NCBI GenBank assembly: GCA_037176725.1
Contig: JAZBRS010000044.1
Span: 2,852,001-2,916,000 of the forward strand
Length of the DNA: 64,000 nt
Reading direction: 5' to 3'
DNA from: Posidonia oceanica
Taxonomy: Eukaryota > Streptophyta > Magnoliopsida > Alismatales > Posidoniaceae
Shown: in pieces, positions 30,603 to 39,308 of the stretch
How positions within the stretch are numbered: the first letter of the stretch is position 1
Layout of the letters: each line of letters starts with the position of its first letter
Translations under genes and position numbers: made by a program
Notes under the pieces: generated by a model
What the model saw: the letters and a program-made list of their open reading frames with translations, nothing else
What the model was told of the DNA's origin: nothing
The model's database searches: none

Positions 30603-31870
30603 ATGATCAAAGAAGAGATAATGAAGCAGCTCAGAGTCAACTTTCTGAAGGTCATTCTTTATCCCGAGTGGCTGGCAAACATTGTACCTGTGCCCAAGAA
30701 AGATGGCCGAGTCCGGATCTGCATCGACTATAGGGACTTGAACAAGGCGAGTCCGAAGGACGACTTCCCCTTGCCTCACATTGACGTCCTAGTCGACAAT
30801 ACAGCGGGCCACAAGATGCTCTCCTTCATGGACGGCTTTTCTGGATATAATCAAATTAAAATGGCAGAAGAAGACATGCAAAAGACTTCATTCATCACCC
30901 CTTGGGGAGTCTTCTGCTACCAAGTCATGCCGTTCGGTCTGAAGAATGCTGGTGCGACCTATCAGAGGGCCATGACTGCACTGTTCCACGACCTCATGCA
31001 CTAAGAAGTAGAGGTCTACGTAGATGACATGATTGCTAAAACCAGAGAGCCTGAAGACCATCTTGCCTGTCTAAAAAAGCTCTTTGACCGTCTACGGAAG
31101 TACAAGTTGCGCCTGAATCCCAAAAAGTGTGTATTTGGGGTGTCTTCGGGCAAATTGCTCGACTACATTGTTAGCCAAAGGGGGATTGAGGTGGACCCGA
31201 TGAAAGCAAAAGCCATCATGGACATGCTACCCCCCAGAACTGAAAAGGAGGTCAGAAGTCTGCTTGGGCGTTTACAGTATATCAGTCGCTTCATTGCACA
31301 GCTTACGCCCATCTGTGAACCCATATTCAAGCTCCTGAAGAAGAATGCACAAATCAATTGGAGCGAGGAGTGTCAGACTGCATTTGCCAAGATCAAGCAG
31401 CTGTTGGTCAAGCCTCCTGTCCTGGTTCCCCCCACACCAGGGAGACCTTTGCTTCTCTACCTTTCTACTACGCAGCATTCCATGGGCGCCGTCTTGGGCC
31501 AACATGACGAATCTGGTAGAAAGGAGCGCGCCATCTATTACCTGAGCAAGAAGTTTAATGAATGCGAGACCAGGTATAGCACACTAGAGAAGACCTGCTT
31601 GTCCCTTGTCTGGGCTGCATAGAAACTAAGGCACTATATGATGGCATACCCAGTTCAGCTCTTGTGCCGGCATGACCCCATCAAGTTTCTCTTTCAAAAG
31701 CCGGCCATGGTAGGCAGATGTGCTAAGTGGCAGGTGTTATTGTCTCAGTACGACCTCACCTTTGTCACACAGAAATCCATAAAGGGCTAGGCCATGGCAG
31801 ACCATCTTGCTGATCTCCCTCTGCCTGAATACCAACCCCTCTAGACGCAGTTTCCTGACGAGGACATCCT
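30603..31870 (+). pseudogene. Element C reverse transcriptase and first RNase H
   Basis: RT shows KKDGRVRICIDYRDLN, FPLPHIDVLVD, SFMDGFSGYNQI and FGLKNAGATYQRA. A TAA follows (31002-31004), then the catalytic EVYVDDMIAK and NPKKCVFGVSSGKLL. The RNase H has KERAIYYLSKKF and EKTCLSLVWAA, then TAG (31620) and KLRHYM. More stops lie at about 31788 and 31843. The YVDD Asp pair is intact. Several stops fit CAG/CAA to TAG/TAA changes. Confidence 0.9.
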
Positions 31871-31877
31871 CTTTGCA

Positions 31878-33644
31878 ATGGAGGACTCTGAGGAGAAAGA
31901 TCCTGAAAAACAAGAGGAATGGCAGCTCTACTTTGATGGCGCTGTCAACAAAAAGGGCCGAGGCGTAGGCGCAGTGCTCACCACGCCCCAAGGACAGATG
32001 ATTCCTTTCGCGAGGAAGTTGACTTTCGCATGCACAAACAATGAAGCAGAATATGAAGTATGCATCCTGGGATTAAAAGTCGCCCTCAAGCATAAGGCAC
32101 AAAAGCTGCATGTGCACGGTGATGCCATGCTAGTGATTTCTCAAGTGAACGGCGACTGGAAGACAAAAGATCCCAAGCTTGTGACGTATCACGAATGCCT
32201 GCTGAGGCTAATGGAAGAATTTGAGAGCATCTACTTCACATACATGAACAAAGCGAAAAACGCATACGCAGACGCACTGGCAACTCTGGCATCCTGGCTC
32301 AGTATACCCAAAGACAGTGCAGTAGATGTATCAGTTACCTGCATAGAGCAGCCTACATACTGCATGAACATAGAAGAGGCGGATCCAGCAGATGAGCAGC
32401 CCTGGTATCAAGACATAAAAACTTTCCTAGAGTCTGGCAACTTTCCTCCTGATACTGCGGTAGCGGACAGGAGAACTCCGGCACGTCTAGCAGTAAAGTA
32501 TGTGTTGGGGGCTGGGCAGCTGTACAGAAGGTCATATAATCAGATGCTACTGCGCTGCCTGAACAAATCGGAGGCTGACATGCTGATGCTTCAAGTGCAT
32601 GCAGGGACCTGTGGCCCGCACATGAACGGCGTCCTCCTGGCCAAGAAGATCATGCTCCAAGGATATTTCTGGCAGACCATGGAAGCAGACTGCTGCCGAT
32701 TCGTGCGTAGATGCCACAACTGCCAGATCCATGGTAACTTCATTATGGCCCCCCCACAACAGCTGCATAACATGTCTTCGCCATGGCCTTTCTCCACCTG
32801 GGGGATCGATGTCATTGGCGCCATCCACCCGGCTGCTTCAAATGGTTATCGCTACATTCTGGTAGCGATCGATTACTTTACCAAGTGGGTGGAAGCGGCC
32901 TCTTATAAGACAGTCACCGCTATGGCAATAGAAAAGTTTATCAGGAACAATATCGTTGCCCGATATGGGGTCTCGCACTCTGTCATCTCTAATAATGGCA
33001 CAAACTTCAATGCCAAAAGGATCGAGGAATACTTGCAGAGTCTCAAGATCAAGCATCATACATCCTCGCCCTATCGGCCACAGATGAACGGAGCGGTGGA
33101 GTCTGCAAACAAGAACATTGTTAAAATCCTGAAGAAGATGGCAGAAACCCACAAGGATTGGCATGACAAGCTCCCGTACGCGCTCTGGGCGTACAGGACA
33201 TCAATCCGGACCTCGACGGGAGCCACCCCGTATTCTCTCGTGTACGGCATGGAAGCGGTGTTGCCTGTCGAAGTAGAGATCCCCTCACTGCGGATCCTAC
33301 GAGAAGCTGAGTTGGAAGAAGCAGAATGGGTTGAAGACCGCTGCGTCCAACTGAACCTGATTGATGAGCACAGACTACAAGCTATGCACAACGCTCACTG
33401 CTACCAGAAACGGATCGCTAGAGCATTCTTGAAGAAGGTCCAGCCCAGAAACTTTCAGCCAGGGGATCTCGTTTTGCGCGCCATTCATTTGCCTGATGGT
33501 CGAGGGAAATTCCGACCTAACTGGCGTGGCCCCTTTGTGGTCAAACATGTCTTCTCGGACGGCACTGTAACTCTTGAGGATATGGATCAGGTCGAGCAGT
33601 TTGAGCCCGTCAACCTTTGCTACCTCAAGAAGTACTATCAGTAG
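31878..33644 (+). pseudogene. Element C plant-type RNase H and integrase
   Basis: This is a single open stretch of 588 residues. The second RNase H has WQLYFDGAVN, NNEAEYEVCIL, LHVHGDAMLVIS and AYADALATLAS, with all four acidic residues. Integrase has the HHCC finger (HAGTCGPHM ... CHNCQI), Asp in WGIDVIGAI and Glu in GAVESANKNI. The central position reads VISNNGTNF, Asn where the family has Asp (codon AAT at 32992-32994). The C-terminus has the FQPGDLVLRAI and RGKFRPNWRGPFVV segments. Although open, integrase should be catalytically dead. Confidence 0.93.
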
Positions 33645-35086
33645 CCGAAGGAGGCCCCGTTGCAGATACTCTTCTCCCACTTATACACTTACATTCTCGC
33701 TCCTTACATTCTCATCCTACCTGCATCTTCTATCTTGTCTCTTACTTTTGTTCTTAAACATCCGTTTATGCTTCCTCTATCCTACTCTTGCATCCTCTCT
33801 TTTCAAATCATCATCGTCATCCTCTCAAATCATGCATTACATATCGCCCGATGATGAAAACCGGAAGTGCTTGCCTGCTCTGGAAAGAGTCCACCCTACC
33901 TCACCTGGCACTACTCAGATGTCTTAGCTAGTGAGGGAGTCACCATCAATCAGGACAGGCGAACTGCCTAAACTCGTAAGGACATGCACCTCTGAGGGAG
34001 AAAAAATGTTAGGATGTGAGTTTGAAAAAAGTGAGAATAGACACCTAGGCTTGGGCACGTCCGAGGGATAGAAGACGAAGACAGAAGCCGGCCCCGGAGA
34101 TAGGGGTGTGCAGTCTAACCTTGCTCCTTCTACCCATCACATAGCAGACCCAAAGCCCAGATTTATTACAACCCAAACACCCTTCTTTTTACCTCCAAAA
34201 TGGGGATAGCAAAAGCCTGTGAAAAAAAAAAGAGAAAAAGAAGTCAAACAAACAAAAAAAAAAGGGAGAAAAAGCAAGCAAAAAAAAAAAAAAACACAAA
34301 AAAAAGGGGGGTTGGACAAAGATCAGCCCAAAAATGCAGGCAAAATCATTCCCCCGTACCTTACAAGAAACCCAAGGGTGTAAGCCTAAAAGGGTCTACC
34401 CCCTCCCTCCAAAAACAAACACTTACCATCTCCTGGCAAGGGGCAGACAAAGACTGCATGCCTATGAGGGAGAAATAAAAAAAAAAGAGAGCAAAAAGAG
34501 TAGGTGCAGGTCCTGAGAGTTCGGCAAGTAGCCTGTCCTCACCACACTACCACCTGTATAGTGCCAACACCCGTTCCGGAGTGCCACCAGCAAGCCAAGA
34601 GTCTAAGTAGGGCCCAGTGAGTCGGGGACCACTCCCTTCCTTTGCAGCAGGCACCAAAGCACTCCGTATGCTGAGGGCACCCAAGCATACTAATCATTTC
34701 GTAAGCATATCAACCTGCATCACGCATACATGCATTTCCAATCATCCCTTTCTTCCCCACAATCGTTTCGCTTTGCAACTCGCTTCGACTCTGAGATAGT
34801 ACTTCTTGCCAAGAACACGTTGACGCTGCTCGAGCTGCGCTGGTCCAGATCTCCTGCCAGCCCTGGTCCCTGTGTCCACAAGACTGCTACAGATTTCCTT
34901 CGCTTATCTGTGCTTAACTGCTATATTATGATATTAACTGTTGGATGCGTATTGAACTACTTTATCAGCCTCAGATTCTGCTTTCTGTTAGAGATTATAT
35001 GCCTATGTGATCTGACTGTTTACAATGCTGATAACAGGTACCTTCAAGTTCTGCAGCTATCTACCTGTACCCCTGCAACCTACGCC
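33645..35086 (+). other. Element C spacer between integrase and the DUF7745-like ORF
   Basis: It is non-coding. It holds CT-rich stretches near 33660-33830 and A-rich/purine runs at 34215-34320 that precede GGGGGG and could act as an extra polypurine tract. I see no supported gene. Confidence 0.6.
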
Positions 35087-36289
35087 ATGGGTTTCCCTAC
35101 TCTGGTGACCCCAACACACTGCTCGGAGACCCTGCGAGAATGGATCGGCAAGCTTACCCAAGAAGACTGCGAAAAGCTGCGCCTATGGGGTATTCCAACG
35201 AAGCTACTGAAGGCCGCTGATGTGGAAGTAAGCCGCCATCTTCTGTGTGCCGCTGCAAGGTTCTGGAAACCGGCACACCATGTCTTTCGCTTTGGCAGAA
35301 CTGAACTAACACCCACACTGGAAGAAGTGCGTCGGATCTGCGGCTTCTCCAAGATCATGGGGCCGCCTATCTTCATGAGGCGTGATGGATACCTCGAGGT
35401 CCTGAGCCAACTGATTGGGCTCCCTACTCGAAGCTGCCAACAAAGACTGATCTGCACCAGTGGACCCGAACCCATGCTTCGCCTTGTGCACTTTGCTGAT
35501 GTCATGAAGAAGCGCGTTGAACTCGGAGATGAGCTGTGGCTCCGAGGGTTTGTCATCCGTTTCCTAGGTGAGCTGATCTTTACTCATGGCCGACTGGCAG
35601 TGGCCATTGAGGTTGCAGAAATAGCACTTGCTGTGGTGACCCGGCAGATAGACCTGGCACCGGTTGTTCTGGCGGAAACATACCGCGGGCTGGACCGCAT
35701 CTCACATCGCTGCTGCCACTTCCATGGCTGCGGGGCACTTATACAAGTCTGGCTAGCCGCACACTTAGAAATGGACCTTCTGCGCCCCCAGGTGCATGCC
35801 TTTGAAGCCTACTGCAGCAGCGGCTGTGCCAAGACAGTTAAGAGCGTCAAAGAAGAATACGAAAGGCTATCAGCATTGACCGACGACGCAGTAACCTGGC
35901 GTATCATCCCCTCCATGGCCGAGCCATTCACGGTCTTCTTCAGCGCACGTGACACACGGCTGATTGTACTACCAGGATTCACTGCGGGTGTGGAATACCA
36001 TCCCATCAGGGTTATGCACCAGTTTGGCTTCCAGCAGGGCGCCTTTGTCGACAGCACAGCACCTAAGCTTCTTCAGACACACCCCCTTAGCACGACTTCC
36101 CCAACAAAGAAGCTGGCCAATCTGATGCAGCATGGAGTGCGATCAACAGACATCGCAGCTGCGAGAGGTGTAGGATGGGCCCCTGAGTATGTGACCGAGG
36201 TCCAAGAGCTCTGGCCCATCAATGAAATCCCGCCAGGCGGCCCCCTGTTCCCCGACTCCAGGCAATTAAAGAAGGCCCGAACCGGCTAG
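35087..36289 (+). CDS. DUF7745 / plant-mobile-domain-like protein carried in sense by element C
   Basis: The ORF of 400 residues starts with ATG GGT TTC at 35087 and has no internal stop. Recognisable parts are TLREWIGKLTQED, VSRHLLCAAARFWKP, HVFRFGRTELTPTLEEVRRI with LxGF-type continuation, and a helical middle (RGFVIRFLGELIFTHGRLAV). A HCCHFHGCGALIQVWLAAH segment follows, and RRISP-like residues are replaced by RTEL/ICGFSKIMGPP. It resembles the DUF7745 family of plant proteins, distantly related to the plant mobile domain. The length suits that family. It lies between integrase and the 3' arrays, where it could be made from spliced or internally started RNA. It is the only long ORF of C without damage. 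Its function is unknown; a family link is inferred from motif layout only. Confidence 0.65.
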   Translation: MGFPTLVTPTHCSETLREWIGKLTQEDCEKLRLWGIPTKLLKAADVEVSRHLLCAAARFWKPAHHVFRFGRTELTPTLEEVRRICGFSKIMGPPIFMRRDGYLEVLSQLIGLPTRSCQQRLICTSGPEPMLRLVHFADVMKKRVELGDELWLRGFVIRFLGELIFTHGRLAVAIEVAEIALAVVTRQIDLAPVVLAETYRGLDRISHRCCHFHGCGALIQVWLAAHLEMDLLRPQVHAFEAYCSSGCAKTVKSVKEEYERLSALTDDAVTWRIIPSMAEPFTVFFSARDTRLIVLPGFTAGVEYHPIRVMHQFGFQQGAFVDSTAPKLLQTHPLSTTSPTKKLANLMQHGVRSTDIAAARGVGWAPEYVTEVQELWPINEIPPGGPLFPDSRQLKKARTG

Positions 36290-36786
36290 GGCACTTGTGC
36301 AGCTGATATGTGGTTTCCTTTCAAGTTGTGCTGTATATTTTGGCCTGACACAGGCATGTAATCAACGGTTCTTTCAATGCAAAAGTGTTTTCTGCTGTCT
36401 GCTTGCACCTCAAGACTACTTAATGCATTGCATAATCATTGCCAACCTCATCTTGAGCCCTCTGGCCAGACTTGCAGCCAACACAACGCAGGAAAGTCCT
36501 CAGCAGTCAATCCAGAGTCCAGAATCTCTGCAGACCCACGCCGTCAAGTCAAGCCATCCAGCGTCCCCAGCTGAGTCTCCGTCGGGCTGGTACCCCAAAC
36601 TACTCATCTGACAAACACGACAGTTTTGTCTTCACCCTCTGCTTTTGATGCCAAGGACGCGCTGGCCAACCCCTGGTGTCATCCTGACACCAGGGGCATC
36701 TTTTGATCGCCCCTTGGTATCATTCTTCCTCTCCTTCCCCCATGATATTCCTGGTATCAAGGGATGATTCGCTCTCGTGAAACTTA
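36290..36786 (+). other. Element C spacer after the DUF7745-like ORF, with a perfect 11-bp hairpin
   Basis: CCCCTGGTGTC (36670-36680) and GACACCAGGGG (36686-36696) form an 11-bp perfect stem with a 5-nt loop. A looser CCCTTG / CAAGGG pair follows near 36710-36760. GGGGCATC next to the hairpin also occurs in the polypurine tract. Nothing coding is seen. Confidence 0.75.
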
Positions 36787-37545
36787 TTCATTTGCCGGCC
36801 GATAAGTCCGATATCTTATCATTCTATTCTTTTATTCATTTGTCGGCCGATAAGTCCGATATCTTATCATCTCTTTCCCTTTGCCGGCTGATAAGTCCGA
36901 TATCTTATCATCTCTTTCCCTTTGCCGGCCGATAAGTCCGATATCTTATCATTCCTTCATCCCCTCTTTGCCGGCCGATAAGTCCGATATCTTATCATTC
37001 TGTTCTTTTATTCATTTACCGGCCGATAAGTCCGATATCTTATCATCTCTTTCTCTTTGCCGGCCGATAAGTCCGACATCTTATCATTCTATTCTTTTAT
37101 TCATTTGCCGGCCGATAAGTCCGATATCTTATCATCTCTTTCCCTTTACCGGTCGATAAGTCCGATATCTTATCATTCCTTCATCCCCTCTTTGCCGGCT
37201 GATAAGTCTGATATCTTATCATTCTGTTCTTTTATTCATTTACCGGCCGATAAGTCCGATATCTTATCATCTCTTTCTCTTTGCCGGCCGATAAGTCCGA
37301 TATCATATCATTCTATTCTTTTATTCATTTGCCGGTCGATAAGTCCGATATCTTATATCATCTCTTTCCCTTTGCCGGTCGATAAGTTCGATACCTTATC
37401 ATTCCTTCATCCCCTCTTTGCCGGCCGATAAGTCCGATATCTTATCATTCTATCCTTTTATTCATTTGCCGGTCGATAAGTCCGATATCTTATCACCCCT
37501 CTCCCTTTGCCGGCCGATAAGTCCGATATCTTATCAATCCCTTTC
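36787..37545 (+). repeat. Element C array 1: 17 units with GATAAG / CTTATC arms
   Basis: Each unit holds CCGGCC, then GATAAGTCCGATATCTTATC. CGG pairs with CCG and GATAAG pairs with CTTATC, and the two pairings interleave (arm order 1-2-1'-2'). Three spacer types follow: ATTCTATTCTTTTATTCA, ATCTCTTTCCC and ATTCCTTCATCCCCTC. They recur in the order S1-S2-S1-S2-S3, giving a higher-order repeat of about 220 bp, complete in units 5-9 and 10-14. An eighteenth unit lies at 38753-38778. Confidence 0.92.
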
Positions 37546-37770
37546 TTATCAAACTTTCAATCAATCAATCCTCTTTTTCTTATCAATATCAATCATCAAT
37601 CAATCCCTCTTTTTCTTATCAATATCAATCATCAATCAATCCCTCTTTTTCTTATCAATATCAATCATCAATCAATCTCTCATTTTCTTATCAATATCAA
37701 TCATCAATCAATCCCTCTTTTTCTTATCAATATCAATCATCAATCAATCACTCAATCAATCAATCACTGC
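37546..37770 (+). repeat. Element C array 2: ~40-bp ATCAATC repeat
   Basis: Five to six units of TTCTTATCAATATCAATC plus ATCAATCAATCCCTCTTT. It lacks the paired arms of its neighbours, but its TTATCA words suggest it grew from the right edge of array 1. Confidence 0.85.
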
Positions 37771-37776
37771 TCTTTC

Positions 37777-38752
37777 CGGTTGATAGGACCGTAAACTATC
37801 ATCTTGGGCCGATCCCCGATCTGGCCCGCAGTTGTGTTATACGGCTGACATCCAGTAACTGTCCCTCGTAATTGCACCTTCCGGTTGATAGGTCCGTAAA
37901 CTATCATTCTCTGGCTGATATCCAAAACTATCACTTGCAATTACGTTATACGGCTGATATCCAGTAACTATCCCTTGCAATTGCACTTTCCGGTTGATAG
38001 GTCCATAAACTATCGCTTCCAGTTGATAGGACTGTAAACTATCGCTTCCAGTTGATAGGACTGTAAACTATCACTTCCGGTTGATAGGACCGTAAACTAT
38101 CACCTGCAATTGCATTATACGGCTGATATCCAGTAACTATCCCTCATGATTGCGCTTTCCAGTTGATAGGACTGTAAACTATCGCTCCCGGTTGATAGGT
38201 CCGTAAACTATCGCTTCCAGTTGATAGACCTGTAAACTATCGCTTTCGGTTGATAGGACCGTAAACTATCGCTGCGCCAATCATGTTATACGGCTGATAT
38301 CCAGTAACTATCCCTCGCAAATGCCCTTTCCGGTTGATAGGTCCGTAAACTATCGCTTCTGGTTGATAGGTCCGTAAACTATCGCTTCCAGTTGATAGGC
38401 CTGTAAACTATCGCTTCCGGTTGATAGGACCGTAAATTATCATTCTCTGGCATTTGCGTTATACGGCTGATAACCAGTAACTATCCCTCATGGTTTGTGC
38501 TTTCCGGTTGATAGGTCCGTAAACTATCGCTCCCGGTTGATAGGTCCGAAAACTATCGCTTCCAGTTGATAGGCCTGTAAACTATCGCTTCCGGTTGATA
38601 GGACCGTAAACTATCCCGCACAACCATGTTATACGGCTGATATCCAGTAACTATCACTCACAACTGCCTCCGGTTGATAGGACCGTAAACTATCGCTTCC
38701 GGTTGATAGGTCCGTAAACTATCGCTCCCGGTTGATAGGACCGTAAACTATC
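37777..38752 (+). repeat. Element C array 3: 28 units with interleaved CGG/CCG and GATAG/CTATC arms
   Basis: The main unit is CGGT-T-GATAG-G-ACCG-TAAA-CTATC. A second unit type, ACGGCTGATATCCAGTAAC plus TATC, is mixed in about every fourth or fifth place. In main units the first arm is either CGG with CCG (13 units) or CAG with CTG (6 units). Two units break the rule (near 37990 and 38347). Units are spaced by short CGCTTC or GCATTATA-like linkers. The topology is the same as array 1, so the two arrays share an origin. Confidence 0.92.
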
Positions 38753-38785
38753 CGGTCGATAAGCCCGACATCTTATCACCCTCTT

Positions 38786-39295
38786 CGCGCGACCTTGTCC
38801 CAGGAAGGCAAAGTTCCGCATCCCCTCGCGATAGGAGAGCCATCCCCTCTCCCCTCGTGCTTCTTTGCCTAGCTTGCTCCCCAGGCGGGGACAAGCTGTA
38901 CTTTTCTTTCTCGCCTTGTCGCGCAAGTTTGGCCTACCTGCCAAATCTTTGCGCCACATCGCGCCTTTCTTTTAGCATTTCTTTCGCATCATCTCCGCAC
39001 CTTCTTTGCTAGCATTGCATACCAGTCTAACATCATCGGTATCATCTGCACCGCATCAGCATTCTAACTGCACTAACTTTTGTACTAACGTTTGCATTGC
39101 ATTTGCATTAGCATGCATTGCAAACTTTGCATCTCATCCATCTGCACCTGCATTTTGCATCGCGGCAACGGGCTACGATTTTCGGTGCATCCGCCGAATA
39201 AGTAGCTCACGCCCATAGCAAACCTCTGCTCCTGTCGGTCAGATGGGGTGTCTTGTCAACCCTGAGCAGCGGCCTCGCTTCGCTTGACCTTGCTC
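38786..39295 (+). other. Element C 3' end before the polypurine tract
   Basis: GC-rich sequence with TTTGCATTGCATTTGCAT words at 39080-39130. There is no supported gene. Confidence 0.6.
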
Positions 39296-39308
39296 AAAGA
39301 GGGGCATC
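39296..39308 (+). promoter_or_regulatory. Polypurine tract of element C
   Basis: AAAGAGGGGCATC directly precedes the 3' LTR. This is the plus-strand primer site; it matches the tract of element B except for its last bases. Confidence 0.88.

Noticed and set aside
36787..37545. CRISPR-like look of array 1 (regular palindromic repeats with spacers)
   Set aside because: Only three spacer types recur in fixed order, spacers are short and low-complexity, no cas genes are present and the context is a plant retrotransposon.
36881..37794. Open frames rich in ADKSDILS in the element C arrays
   Set aside because: They are translations of the pseudoknot-like tandem units. Frames shift with spacer length, so no constant protein is encoded.
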